Counted from the stretch's first letter, positions 1-8,070 are shown. The stretch is DNA of 64,000 bases from an uncultured Paracoccus sp. (GCF_947487305.1 NZ_CANKWH010000001.1:248001-312000); one strand, 5' to 3'. Numbers and translations: made by a program. Notes: generated by a model not told the origin, from the sequence alone.

Positions 1-343
1 TGCCCGAGCCGATCATCACGCCGGTCGCCTCGCGGTCCGCGTCGGTTTGCGGCTTCCAGCCCGAATCCTCGACCGCCTGCACCGCCGCCGCCATCGCATA
101 GAGGATGAAGTCATCGACCTTGCGCCGGTCCTTCGGCTCCATCCAGTCATCGGGATTGAACGTGCCGTCGCTGCCGTCGCCGTAAGGAATCTCGCAGGCA
201 TATTTGGTGATGACGTTGCTGGCGTCGAAGCGGGTGATCGGCCCGGCCCCGGACTTGCCGGCCAACAGCCGCTCCCACGTCGCCTCGACCCCCGAGGCCA
301 GCGGCGTGACCATTCCCAATCCGGTGACTACTACCCTGCGCAT
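1..343 (-). CDS. fabF: Beta-ketoacyl-ACP synthase II, N-terminal part (cut by window edge)
   Basis: FabF condenses malonyl-ACP with a growing acyl-ACP in type II fatty acid synthesis in the cytosol. Only the first 114 residues are inside the window; the catalytic Cys-His-His triad lies in the missing part. The N-terminus MRRVVVTGLGMVTPLASGV and the later TRFDASNVITKYACEIP and DRRKVDDF segments are typical of FabF rather than FabB. ATG at 343 is preceded by AGAGGAAG six bases upstream. No acpP precedes it: the upstream neighbour on the same strand is a TetR gene about 250 bases away, so fabF probably has its own promoter in that gap. Confidence 0.93.
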   Translation of the reverse strand, partial: MRRVVVTGLGMVTPLASGVEATWERLLAGKSGAGPITRFDASNVITKYACEIPYGDGSDGTFNPDDWMEPKDRRKVDDFILYAMAAAVQAVEDSGWKPQTDADREATGVMIGSG

Positions 344-504
344 CCGCGTCTTCCTCTGAACTGCCCGTCTTTTTTGACCTGATACACGCGGGGTGCATAG
401 CGCGCAACGCCGGCCTGCCTCGCGCCGGCTCACAGGCTTGCGACAGATCATGGGGACGACCCCGTCATCTTGGCGCAAATATCCCACGGGGCGAGCCGCG
501 CCCG

Positions 505-529
505 GAAAAAGATCCGGTGGACCTTTTTC
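505..529 (-). terminator. Hairpin with A-rich and T-rich arms downstream of the TetR gene
   Basis: Arms 505-515 and 519-529 pair over 11 positions (one G-U on the minus strand) around a 3-base loop. The outer arm ends in a run of five T on either strand, so it can act as an intrinsic terminator in both directions. It lies 60 bases beyond the stop of the TetR gene. A GC-only hairpin (GCCCGGC/GCCGGGC) at about 540-560 lies between them and may contribute. Confidence 0.55.
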
Positions 530-589
530 AGCGGCAAGCGCCCGGCCCGCGTGCCGGGCTGGGGGGGTGTGAAACCCCCGGTCTCGACG

Positions 590-1174
590 CTACGCCACCC
601 CCAGCACCACCGCGATCACCGGCTCCAAGAGCCCCGCCAGCACCTCGGGATCGGCGTCCGCCAGCGCCGGCAAACCGATTTGCTGGCGCATCAGCTGCAC
701 CCCCGCGACCAGCGACAGCAGGATCGCCGCGCGCTCGGGCGCATGATCGCCCCGGACCAGACCTTCGGCGGTGGCATGGTGCACCGTCCTGATCTGCTCG
801 CGCGCGATCCGCGCTGCCACCTCGCTGCCGCCCGAGGCCCACATGACCCGGAACCCGTCCAGCACCGCCTGCCCCGGCGTGCTGAGGCCAACGAGCGCCC
901 GCGCGAACTCGCGCGCCATCTGCGGCGAGCCCAGGTTGTCCGCCGACAGGATCACCGGATCGCGCATCGTGTCGGCCACCACCTCGGCGAAAAGCTGCTC
1001 CTTCGAGCCGAAATAGCGTCCCACCATCATCGCCGTCACCCCGGCAGCTTCGGCAATCCCGCGCAGGCCCGCACCGTCATAGCCGCTCTCCGCGAACGCC
1101 CGCCGTGCCGAGGCCAGAATGGCGCTGCGCGTCTCCTCGGCATTGCGCCTGCGTGTCGGTTTCTCATCCGCCAT
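590..1174 (-). CDS. TetR/AcrR family transcriptional regulator
   Basis: One-domain TetR-type repressor of about 194 residues. The helix-turn-helix is clear near residues 35-60 (LRGIAEAAGVTAMMVGRYFG followed by SKEQLF), after a basic tail PTRRRNAEE. The C-terminal ligand domain is not informative about the inducer. Two ATGs are adjacent (1177 and 1174); the Shine-Dalgarno AGAGGG sits only two bases before the first but five before the second, so 1174 is preferred. It is divergent from an SDR oxidoreductase, and a 20-bp palindrome lies in the shared region. The likely job is to repress the SDR gene and itself until a small molecule binds. Confidence 0.9.
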   Translation of the reverse strand: MADEKPTRRRNAEETRSAILASARRAFAESGYDGAGLRGIAEAAGVTAMMVGRYFGSKEQLFAEVVADTMRDPVILSADNLGSPQMAREFARALVGLSTPGQAVLDGFRVMWASGGSEVAARIAREQIRTVHHATAEGLVRGDHAPERAAILLSLVAGVQLMRQQIGLPALADADPEVLAGLLEPVIAVVLGVA

Positions 1175-1184
1175 CATGACCCTC

Positions 1185-1213
1185 TTGCAAGTCTACACTC
1201 GTATACTTATATC
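1185..1213 (+). promoter_or_regulatory. SDR promoter with embedded TetR-type operator
   Basis: A sigma70-like promoter reads TTGCAA (1185-1190), 17-base spacer, TATATC (1208-1213). The imperfect palindrome AAGTCTACACTCGTATACTT (1189-1208; AAGT-N-TAC against GTA-N-ACTT) fills the spacer. That is the usual placement for a TetR repressor blocking RNA polymerase. Assignment to the divergent TetR gene is inference from position. Confidence 0.55.
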
Positions 1214-1245
1214 CGATCCATCAGATTTGCAAAGGGATTCGTTCC

Positions 1246-2262
1246 ATGTCCAAGACCGTTCTCGTCACCGGCGGCACCGGCTTTGTCGGCAGCTGGTGCA
1301 TCGTCGAATTGCTGAAGCGCGGCTATTCTGTCCGCACCACCATCCGCAGCGCCGCGCGCGAAGGTGACGTGCGCCGCGCCGTCGGCTCGCAGGTCGATCC
1401 CGGCAACCGCCTCAGCTTCGCCATCGCCGATCTGACCAGCGATGCGGGCTGGACCGAGGCCATGGCGGGCATCACCCATGTCCTGCATGTCGCCTCGCCC
1501 CTTGGCCGCGAGGCGCCCAAGGATCGCGACGCCCTGATCGCCCCGGCCCGCGACGGCACCTTGCGCGTGCTCAAGGCCGCCGTGGCTGCCGGTGTGGATC
1601 GGGTGATCCTCACCTCCGCCGCCGCCACCGCCCGCGACCGCGCCACCGGCCAGTCGAGCGAAGAGATCTGGGCCGATCCCGAGGATCCGCTGCTCGAAGC
1701 CTATCGCCGCTCGAAGATCCTGGCCGAGCGCGCGGCCTGGGACTTCATGCGTGACCATGGTGGCAAGACCACGCTGACCACCATCCATCCCGGCGCGGTC
1801 TTCGGCCCGCTTCTGCCCGGCATCGACACCGGCTCGGTCTGGGTGATCGGCGGCATGCTGCGGGGCCAGCCGGCGCGGCTGTTGAACCTCGGCCTTTCGG
1901 TCGTCGATGTGCGTGATCTTGCCGCCGCCCATGTCGCCGCGCTCGACGCCCCCGCCGCCCCCGGCCAGCGTTACCTCTGCACCGGCCATTTCCTCTGGAT
2001 GCCCGAGATCGCGCAGATCCTGCGCGACGGCCTCGGCCCCCGCGCCGCCAAGGTGCCCACGAAAACCCTGCCCAATGCGCTGGTGCGGGTCATTGCGCTG
2101 TTCCAGCCGCGCCTCAGGATGTTCCGCCACGATATCGGCCGGCGCCGCGAGGTCGATCATTCCAAGGCCACCCGCGATCTGGGCTTCCGCCCGCGTCCCG
2201 CCAGCGAAACGCTGATCGACTGCGCCAATTCCCTGCCCGAGGCCCGCAAGCAAGCCGCCTGA
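1246..2262 (+). CDS. NAD(P)-dependent extended SDR oxidoreductase (epimerase/dihydroflavonol reductase type)
   Basis: Extended short-chain dehydrogenase of 338 residues, the usual length. The Rossmann motif TGGTGFVG is at residues 8-15, the catalytic Ser lies in ILTSAAAT near 124, and YRRSK gives Tyr153 and Lys157. The family reduces or epimerises hydroxyketones, flavonol-like compounds or nucleotide sugars; the substrate cannot be read from the sequence. Start ATG 1246 has AAAGGGA upstream. It is the probable target of the divergent TetR repressor. The PLP aminotransferase that follows on the same strand is 74 bases away with its own Shine-Dalgarno and may be transcribed separately. Confidence 0.88.
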   Translation: MSKTVLVTGGTGFVGSWCIVELLKRGYSVRTTIRSAAREGDVRRAVGSQVDPGNRLSFAIADLTSDAGWTEAMAGITHVLHVASPLGREAPKDRDALIAPARDGTLRVLKAAVAAGVDRVILTSAAATARDRATGQSSEEIWADPEDPLLEAYRRSKILAERAAWDFMRDHGGKTTLTTIHPGAVFGPLLPGIDTGSVWVIGGMLRGQPARLLNLGLSVVDVRDLAAAHVAALDAPAAPGQRYLCTGHFLWMPEIAQILRDGLGPRAAKVPTKTLPNALVRVIALFQPRLRMFRHDIGRRREVDHSKATRDLGFRPRPASETLIDCANSLPEARKQAA

Positions 2263-2336
2263 ACAGGTCAGACCCATTGACTTACCCTCTGCCGCGCGCA
2301 ACGGATGGCAAAGGGAGCAGTCAGGGGAGACCGGCG

Positions 2337-3545
2337 ATGGATTGGAGCACGCTCTGGGCCGAGCGCATGACACGGATGCGCGCCTCGGAGATTCGCGAGC
2401 TTCTGAAGCTGCTCGACCAGCCCGACATCATCTCCTTCGCCGGCGGCATTCCCGACCCGGCGCTGTTCCCGGCCGAGGCGTTTCGCGAGGCCATGACCAG
2501 CGCACTCAGCGACCAGAATGCCGGCGTGGCGCTGCAATATTCGGTCAGCGAGGGCTATGGCCCGCTGCGCGACTGGATTGCGGAACAGATGGCGGCGGAC
2601 GGCATCCCCTGCACGCGCGAGAATATCCTGATCACCTCGGGCTCACAGCAGGCGCTGGATTACCTGGGCAAGCTGATGCTGACCCCCGGCGACACGGCGC
2701 TGGTCGGCTGGCCGACCTATCTGGGCGCCATCGGTGCCTTCAACGCCTATCAGCCGCGCTATGCCCCGCTGATCCCCGGCGACAACCGCCCCGCAGCCGA
2801 GATCCGGGCCGAGGCGCAGGCGGCGGGCGGTCAGGTGAAATTCGCCTATCTCTCGCCCGATTTCGCCAATCCCACCGGGGTCAGCATGGACCGGGCCGAG
2901 CGGTTGCGCATCCTCGATCTGGCCGATGAATTGGACATGGCGATCCTCGAGGACGCGCCCTATGCCGCGCTGCGCTATCAGGGTCAGGCGGTGCCGCCGA
3001 TCCTTGCGCTCGAAATCGAACGCAAGGGCGATATCGACCAGTGCCGCACGGTCTATTGCGGCTCGTTCTCCAAGACGCTGGCGCCGGGGCTGCGCATTGG
3101 CTGGGCCTGCGCCGCGCGCGAGGTCATCGGCCGGCTGGTGCTGCTGAAACAGGCCGCCGACCTGCACACGGCGACGCTGAACCAGATCGCCACCCATCTG
3201 GTCGCCAGCGAACATTTCGCCGCCCATGTGCCGATGCTGCGCGGGGTCTATGGCCGCCGCCGCGACCTGATGCTGGCGGCGCTCGCGCGCGAGATGCCCG
3301 ACGGCGTCCACTGGACCCGCCCCGACGGCGGCATGTTCATCTGGCTGACCCTGCCAGACCACATGGACAGCGCCGAGTTGCTGGCCCGGTCACTCAGGGC
3401 CGAAAAGATCGCCTTCGTCCCCGGTCACGCCTTCTTCCCCGACGGATCGGGCCGGAACACCCTGCGCCTCTGCTTCACGCTGCATGACGAGGCGATGGTG
3501 AACGAGGGCATCGCCCGGCTTGGTCGGCTGCTCCGCAGCGCCTGA
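2337..3545 (+). CDS. PLP-dependent aminotransferase, class I/II (LysN/2-aminoadipate type)
   Basis: Fold-type I aminotransferase of 402 residues. FAGGIPDPALFP (about 34-45) is the substrate-side motif of the 2-aminoadipate/aromatic (LysN, ARO8-like) subgroup. NPTG is at 178-181, EDAPY at 205-209, and the Schiff-base Lys246 lies in GSFSKTLAPGLRIGW. Cytosolic; it probably moves an amino group between a hydrophobic or branched amino acid and 2-oxoglutarate, but the substrate is not determined. An in-frame TTG lies at 2277, but ATG 2337 follows a CAGGGGAGA Shine-Dalgarno and matches the family start, so the shorter form is chosen. Its 3' neighbour is convergent. Confidence 0.9.
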   Translation: MDWSTLWAERMTRMRASEIRELLKLLDQPDIISFAGGIPDPALFPAEAFREAMTSALSDQNAGVALQYSVSEGYGPLRDWIAEQMAADGIPCTRENILITSGSQQALDYLGKLMLTPGDTALVGWPTYLGAIGAFNAYQPRYAPLIPGDNRPAAEIRAEAQAAGGQVKFAYLSPDFANPTGVSMDRAERLRILDLADELDMAILEDAPYAALRYQGQAVPPILALEIERKGDIDQCRTVYCGSFSKTLAPGLRIGWACAAREVIGRLVLLKQAADLHTATLNQIATHLVASEHFAAHVPMLRGVYGRRRDLMLAALAREMPDGVHWTRPDGGMFIWLTLPDHMDSAELLARSLRAEKIAFVPGHAFFPDGSGRNTLRLCFTLHDEAMVNEGIARLGRLLRSA

Positions 3546-3563
3546 CCCGCCGGGCGCTGCGTC

Positions 3564-4577
3564 TCAGATCAGCCCTTCGGCGCGGAAATCCACCTTCAGG
3601 TCGCGTTCCGGGCGCGGGCCGACATGGCCGATCACCTCGGCCGCCGCGAGGCAACCCATGCGCCCCGCCGCCTCCAGCGTCGCACCGATGGCGAGGCCAT
3701 AGATCAGCCCGGCGGCGAACTGGTCGCCCGCCCCGGTGGCGTCCACGGGCACCACCCGATCAACCGGCACCTCGACGCGCTGGCCCTCGCGGATCAGGAT
3801 GGCGCTCTCGCCCGAGCGGGTGCAGATCACCGTGCCGCAATCGGCCACGGCCTGCGCCAGCGCGGTTTCCAGATCCTCGGTCTGATAGAGCGAGGTCCAT
3901 TCATGGATATTGCCGATGACGTAATCCATCGGCCCGGCGACCAGACGGCGGAAGCCCTCGCGGTGGCGATCGACGCAGAACGGATCGGAAAGCGCGATCC
4001 CGGCGCGCCCGCCCGCCGCATGGCAGGCCTCGGCCGCCTTCAGGAAGGCTTGCTTCCCGTCCGGCTTGTCGAACAGATAACCTTCGAGGAACAGCCATCC
4101 AGCGCCCTGGAATGTCGCGGGATTCACGTCCTCGACCCCCAGCTCGGCCGAGATGCCCAGGTAGGTGTTCATCGACCGCTCGCCATCGGGCGTCACGAAG
4201 ATGATGCTGCGGCTGGTGGGCAGCACCTCGCCGCCAACCGGCGGATTGACGAAGACGGTCCCCGCCGCCTCGGTCTGCTCGGCATAGCTGAGCCCCAGCG
4301 CGTCATTGGCGACCCGGCCGATGAAGGCCGTGCGCAGCCCCAGCATCCCGATCCCGGCCAGCGTATTCGCCACCGATCCGCCCGGCACCAGCCGCGCCTG
4401 TTCGCGCCGGGGGCTGTGGTCGTCAGCCTGCGCCGCCATCAGGTATTCCGACCGGTCGCGCTCGATCAGCTGCATGATGCCCTTCTGGATGCCCAGTTGG
4501 GCCAGCCGCGCGTCGTCGGTCGGGGCGATCACGTCCATGATCGCATTGCCGATGCCGATCACATAGGGGGTGGTCAT
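3564..4577 (-). CDS. PfkB-family carbohydrate/nucleoside kinase (adenosine kinase-like)
   Basis: Ribokinase-superfamily kinase of 337 residues. GGSVANT (66-72) is the substrate-side glycine motif. DATGAGDQFAAG (279-290) is PfkB signature 2, with Asp285 as catalytic base and an anion hole. Alphaproteobacterial members of this length are usually annotated as adenosine kinase or sugar kinase; the exact substrate is unresolved. Its ATG overlaps the nth stop codon as ATGA (4574-4577), so the two are cotranscribed with nth first. The pairing with a DNA repair gene looks like chromosomal convenience rather than a shared pathway. Confidence 0.87.
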   Translation of the reverse strand: MTTPYVIGIGNAIMDVIAPTDDARLAQLGIQKGIMQLIERDRSEYLMAAQADDHSPRREQARLVPGGSVANTLAGIGMLGLRTAFIGRVANDALGLSYAEQTEAAGTVFVNPPVGGEVLPTSRSIIFVTPDGERSMNTYLGISAELGVEDVNPATFQGAGWLFLEGYLFDKPDGKQAFLKAAEACHAAGGRAGIALSDPFCVDRHREGFRRLVAGPMDYVIGNIHEWTSLYQTEDLETALAQAVADCGTVICTRSGESAILIREGQRVEVPVDRVVPVDATGAGDQFAAGLIYGLAIGATLEAAGRMGCLAAAEVIGHVGPRPERDLKVDFRAEGLI

Positions 4578-5236
4578 TCGGTCTTCTCCTCGAAGGGGCA
4601 GAGGTCGCGGATCACGCAGAGGCCGCAGCGCGGCCGGCGTGCCTGACAGATATAGCGGCCATGCAGGATCAGCCAGTGATGGGCGTGATGCTGGAAACGG
4701 GCGGGCACGTTATCCTCGATGGCGCGCTCGACCTCGTCCACGTCACGGCCCGGGGCGACGCGGGTGCGGTTGCCCAAGCGGAAGATATGGGTATCGACCG
4801 CCTGCGCCGGCTGGCCGAAGGCCACGCTGAGAACCACGTTCGCGGTCTTGCGCCCGACGCCCGGCAGGCTCATCAGCGCCGCCCGGCTGTCCGGCACCTC
4901 GCCCGCGTAATCCTCGACCAGGATCCGCGACAGCGCGATGACGTTCCTGGCCTTCTGCCGGAAGAGGCCGATGGTCTTCACCGCCTCGGTCACGCCCTCG
5001 AGACCCAGATCCAGCATCTTCTGCGGCGTATCGGCCACCGCGAACAACCCGCGCGTGGCCTTGTTCACCCCGGCATCGGTGGCCTGCGCCGACAGCGCCA
5101 CGGCCACGACCAGCGTGAAGGGATTGGTGAAATGAAGCTCGGTCTCGGGTTCCGGATTGGCCTCGGCCAGCCGCGAGAAGATCGCAACCTGATCAGCAAA
5201 GGGCAAGGGGTCGGGCAGTCGCGCGGGTTTGGCCAT
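4574..5236 (-). CDS. nth: Endonuclease III (DNA glycosylase/AP lyase)
   Basis: Removes oxidised pyrimidines and cuts the abasic strand in base excision repair. Numbered from ATG 5236 (220 residues), the helix-hairpin-helix is LPGVGRKTANVV with catalytic Lys130, and the catalytic Asp148 lies in AVDTHIFRLGNR. The 4Fe-4S loop Cys197-X6-Cys204-X2-Cys207-X5-Cys213 is intact. The start is uncertain. An in-frame TTG at 5272 has a better Shine-Dalgarno (AAGGGCGG) and would add 12 residues, while ATG 5236 gives the MAK... start common in the family but has no clear ribosome site. It overlaps the PfkB kinase gene by four bases. Confidence 0.95.
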   Translation of the reverse strand: MAKPARLPDPLPFADQVAIFSRLAEANPEPETELHFTNPFTLVVAVALSAQATDAGVNKATRGLFAVADTPQKMLDLGLEGVTEAVKTIGLFRQKARNVIALSRILVEDYAGEVPDSRAALMSLPGVGRKTANVVLSVAFGQPAQAVDTHIFRLGNRTRVAPGRDVDEVERAIEDNVPARFQHHAHHWLILHGRYICQARRPRCGLCVIRDLCPFEEKTE

Positions 5237-5343
5237 GGCCCGGGTTTTCGCCGGATGCGCCCGGCTTTGCAAGCCGCCCTTGCCATCGCCCTTTGGTTGC
5301 GCGCTAATGTCGTCCAGTGAGTCACGATCAAAGGGGATGCGCG

Positions 5344-5856
5344 ATGACCGACCCCGCCTATGCGCAGATGATGGCGCGCTACAATTGCTGGCAGAACGAC
5401 AATATTCTGACCGCCGCCGACGAGCTGGACGATGCCAGCCGCCGGGCCGAGCGCGGGGCGTTCTTCGGCTCGATCGAAAAGACCTTCTCGCATCTGCTCT
5501 GGGCCGACCGGGTCTGGCTCGGCCGCTTCAGCGACAGCGCGCTGCCGACCGGCGGCATCTCCGACTCGACCGGTCTGATCGGTGATTGGGAGGCCTTCCG
5601 GCAGGAGCGGATGCAGATGGACCGGCGCATCCTCGATTGGGCCAGCCATGTCGCGCCGGACTGGTTCACGGGCGATCTGACCTGGCATTCCGGCGCGCTT
5701 GGCCGGCAGATCACCCGGCCCCGGGCCGAGCTGGTGGTGCAGCTCTTCAACCACCAGACCCATCACCGCGGCCAGATCCACGCCATGCTGACCGCCGCAG
5801 GGGCACGGCCAAGCGATACCGACCTACCCTTCATGCCGGAAATCTACCGAAACTGA
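5344..5856 (+). CDS. DinB/YfiT-like putative metal-dependent protein
   Basis: DinB-superfamily four-helix bundle of 170 residues. The metal triad is visible as His50 (KTFSHLLWADR), His137 and His141 (NHQTHHRGQIH). Family members are metal-dependent enzymes, often thiol-S-transferase-like, but most have no known substrate, so a specific reaction is not claimed. A GTG at 5317 is in frame, but ATG 5344 sits behind AAGGGGA at good spacing and is preferred. The gene is divergent from nth and appears to be monocistronic. The region between it and the following lipoprotein gene has no other coding signal. Confidence 0.85.
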   Translation: MTDPAYAQMMARYNCWQNDNILTAADELDDASRRAERGAFFGSIEKTFSHLLWADRVWLGRFSDSALPTGGISDSTGLIGDWEAFRQERMQMDRRILDWASHVAPDWFTGDLTWHSGALGRQITRPRAELVVQLFNHQTHHRGQIHAMLTAAGARPSDTDLPFMPEIYRN

Positions 5857-6033
5857 CCCGGCTGGTCGCAATGCGCTGAATTGGGCGCCTGCCCGCCCCG
5901 TCCACACAAGCGTGACTGGCGTTTTCCATCGGAACCTGTGCATTTTATCCGCGTTATTCGCCCGAAGGCCCGGAAAACAGGGCCGAATGACGGGCTTGAA
6001 ACCGAAACGGAACGAACAAAGGACAGAAACCAG

Positions 6034-6699
6034 ATGACCACCCGGCTTATCGCGCTTGCCGCAGCAACCTCGCTCTTCGGCCTCGCCGCCTGCACCGACC
6101 CGAATACCGGCGCCCCCCTTGGCGGCATGAGCCGCACCCAGCAGGGCGCCCTTGCCGGCGCCGCCGTGGGTGCCGTTCTGGGCGCGACCCGCGACAGCGA
6201 CAACAACAACGAGGGCCGCGACGCGGCGCGCGGCGCCATCCTTGGCGCGGCGGCTGGCGCCATCGCAGGCAATATCCTCGACCGCCAGGCACAGTCGCTG
6301 CAGCAGTCGATCAGCAACCCGAACATCCAGATCATCAACCACGGCAGCTACCTGCAGGTGATCCTGCCCGAAGGCATCCTCTTCGCCACCGATTCGGCCG
6401 CCGTCTCGGGCCCGGCGCAGAACGACCTCTATGCCGTCGCGCGCAACCTGAACCAGTACCCGAACAGCCGCGTCGAAGTGGTGGGCCACACCGACGATAC
6501 CGGCCGCGACGCCTATAACATGGATCTGTCGCAGCGCCGCGCGCAGTCGGTCGCGGGCATCCTGACCGCCGCGGGCGTGAACGCGGGCCGCGTCGTCGCC
6601 ACCGGTCGCGGCGAAAGCCAGCCGATCGCCTCGAACGCCACGGCCGAGGGCCGCGCGCAGAACCGCCGCGTCGAGATCCTGATCCGCCCGACGAAGTAA
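6034..6699 (+). CDS. OmpA-family outer-membrane lipoprotein with glycine-zipper segment
   Basis: Predicted lipoprotein of 221 residues. A short signal ends in the lipobox LAAC with acylated Cys20. Residues about 48-90 form a glycine-zipper region (ALAGAAVGAVLGA and GAILGAAAGAIAG) that could insert in or pack against the membrane. From about 115 to the end lies an OmpA C-terminal peptidoglycan-binding domain with VVGHTDDTGRDAYNMDLSQR, including the Asp and Arg that grip diaminopimelate. It therefore probably tethers the outer membrane to the cell wall, like Pal or YiaD. The open frame extends upstream to 5881, but ATG 6034 begins the signal peptide. A strong terminator follows 22 bases after the stop. 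Confidence 0.92.
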   Translation: MTTRLIALAAATSLFGLAACTDPNTGAPLGGMSRTQQGALAGAAVGAVLGATRDSDNNNEGRDAARGAILGAAAGAIAGNILDRQAQSLQQSISNPNIQIINHGSYLQVILPEGILFATDSAAVSGPAQNDLYAVARNLNQYPNSRVEVVGHTDDTGRDAYNMDLSQRRAQSVAGILTAAGVNAGRVVATGRGESQPIASNATAEGRAQNRRVEILIRPTK

Positions 6700-6721
6700 G
6701 CGCGGGTTACACGATGTTGCG

Positions 6722-6747
6722 AAAGGGCCGGTTTGACCGGCCCTTTT
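6722..6747 (+). terminator. Bidirectional intrinsic terminator
   Basis: Perfect 11-bp stem (6722-6732 with 6736-6746), loop TTG, followed on the plus strand by five T in all and preceded by A residues that give a T run on the minus strand. It lies between the OmpA-family lipoprotein gene and the convergent DUF6428 gene and can end both. Confidence 0.85.
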
Positions 6748-6760
6748 TCATGTCCAAGCC

Positions 6761-7213
6761 TCAGGCCGCCCCGCAGCAGCCCGCCGCGACCACCCCGGCC
6801 AGCGCCTGCTGCGCCGGTTTGCACAGCGCCGCCGATTCCGTCAGCCGCAGGGTCACGGCCTCCTCACGCGCTTCGGGCGCCTCGGGACGATAGAGCCGCA
6901 GCCCGGCATTGCCCGGCGCGAATTCGACCTGGAACGGGCTGTCGCCCAGGCCGTCAACATGGCGGATGCTTTGCCCCAGAATGCTGACAAAGCGCCCGAC
7001 GGTCATGTGCCGCCCGCCCGATCCATCCAGCAATTGCAGGATCGCTTCGGTCCAATCGGTCTTGCGCGCGCCACAATCGATGCTCTGGGTCCGGTTCTGC
7101 CGCCATTCGGTCACGTGATAGCCGCCCCGGATCGGCCCCGCATCGGTCTGAAAGACCAGCGGCGCATCGGGCGGCAGGGTCGAGAGTGCATCAAGCAGGT
7201 CCTGGGGTGTCAT
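6761..7213 (-). CDS. DUF6428 family protein
   Basis: Small cytosolic protein of 150 residues. I recognise it as the DUF6428 family that sits beside ArsR regulators in Rhodobacterales; the function is not established. Cysteines stand at 47 (SIDCGARKTDW), 131 and as a C-terminal vicinal pair 146-147 (AAGCCGAA), which would suit metalloid or thiol chemistry. ATGs at 7216 and 7213 are adjacent; AAAGGG is three bases before the first and six before the second, so 7213 is preferred. It is divergent from arsR, and two ArsR-type palindromes lie between them. It is therefore probably induced by the ligand sensed by that regulator. Confidence 0.75.
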   Translation of the reverse strand: MTPQDLLDALSTLPPDAPLVFQTDAGPIRGGYHVTEWRQNRTQSIDCGARKTDWTEAILQLLDGSGGRHMTVGRFVSILGQSIRHVDGLGDSPFQVEFAPGNAGLRLYRPEAPEAREEAVTLRLTESAALCKPAQQALAGVVAAGCCGAA

Positions 7214-7224
7214 CATTGGCCCTT

Positions 7225-7286
7225 TCCATTTCAATGATTCTTGAAATATGATACAGCAGCACGCAGTCATTTCAAGAATATTTGAA
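7225..7286 (+). promoter_or_regulatory. arsR promoter with two TTCAA-N6-TTGAA operators
   Basis: Two copies of the palindrome TTCAA-N6-TTGAA occur at 7231-7246 and 7271-7286, 40 bp apart (about four helix turns). The first fills the spacer of a promoter-like pair TTCCAT (7225-7230) and TATGAT (7248-7253). The second lies just before the arsR ATG. The motif resembles known ArsR/SmtB operators. ATTCTTGAAAT (7238-7248) and ATTTCAAGAAT (7269-7279) also form a perfect 11-bp inverted repeat across the region. Confidence 0.65.
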
Positions 7287-7288
7287 TC

Positions 7289-7657
7289 ATGGAAGAACCC
7301 CGCGCCCTCACAGCCCTCGCCGCCATGGCCAATCCCACCCGGTTACGGATTCTGCGCGCCCTCGTCGCCGCCGAGCCGCAGGGCCTGACCGCCGGACAAC
7401 TGGCCGAAACGGCCGAGGCCACCCCCTCGCGCGCCTCGTTTCATCTCTCCAACCTGGCCGATGCGGGGCTGGTCAGTTCGACCCGCAACGCGCGCGAGAT
7501 CACCTATCGCGTCGAATTCGCGGCCATTGGGGGGCTGGTCGACTATATCATCCGCGATTGCTGCCGGAACAATCAGACCGTGATCGCCTGCTGCGCCCCA
7601 TCACGCAACTGTGGCGGAAACCCGGACGCGGCGCGCGGCGTTGACCCCGAAACATGA
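7289..7657 (+). CDS. ArsR/SmtB-family transcriptional regulator
   Basis: Winged-helix repressor of 122 residues. MANPTRLRILRALV (13-26) and the recognition helix TPSRASFHLSNLADAGLV (45-62) are typical. Instead of the classic metal motif in the recognition helix, cysteines cluster at the C-terminus (91-92, 101-102, 108: RDCC, IACC, RNC). This suggests a separate thiol site for arsenite, another metalloid or an oxidant. No Shine-Dalgarno precedes ATG 7289, and the operator ends three bases before it, so translation may be weak. A secreted hypothetical protein follows 15 bases downstream and may be cotranscribed. Confidence 0.9.
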   Translation: MEEPRALTALAAMANPTRLRILRALVAAEPQGLTAGQLAETAEATPSRASFHLSNLADAGLVSSTRNAREITYRVEFAAIGGLVDYIIRDCCRNNQTVIACCAPSRNCGGNPDAARGVDPET

Positions 7658-7672
7658 GGTAGGAGCCCCGAG

Positions 7673-8065
7673 ATGACCCTTGCACCGAAACTGGCCGCCG
7701 TCGCGCTGGCCACGCTGACCCTGCCCGGCATCACGCTGGCCTCGTCCGACGAGGCGTGGGAGGAATTCCGCGCCGAGGTCGAAACTGCCTGCACCGCGCT
7801 GATCCCCGACGAGGGCGGCGAGGCGGTCATAGAGGTCAATCCCTTCGGCTCGGAAAGCTATGGCGCGGCGCTGATCATCAACACGCTGCCCGATGGCGCG
7901 GGCGCGGACCGCTATGTCTGCATCTATGACAAACAGGCCAAGACCGCCGAGATCACCGCCCCCTTCCTGCCGCCCGAGCCGGTGGCGGAAGCCGTCGCCG
8001 AACCCGATGGCACGATCGAGGCCGAGGTGGTGCCGGAAACCGACGCTGCGCTGGTCAAGCAGTAA
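7673..8065 (+). CDS. Hypothetical secreted protein
   Basis: Unrecognised protein of 130 residues. A signal peptide is clear (MTLAPKLAAVALATLTLP, cleavage near ITLA-SS at about 23-24), so it should reach the periplasm. The mature part is acidic, with two cysteines (40 and 83) that could form a disulfide, and ends in a Pro/Glu-rich low-complexity tail (about 95-125). It begins 15 bases after arsR with AGGAG upstream of the ATG, so it may share the arsR transcript. I cannot assign a function. Confidence 0.7.
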   Translation: MTLAPKLAAVALATLTLPGITLASSDEAWEEFRAEVETACTALIPDEGGEAVIEVNPFGSESYGAALIINTLPDGAGADRYVCIYDKQAKTAEITAPFLPPEPVAEAVAEPDGTIEAEVVPETDAALVKQ

Positions 8066-8070
8066 CGCCT

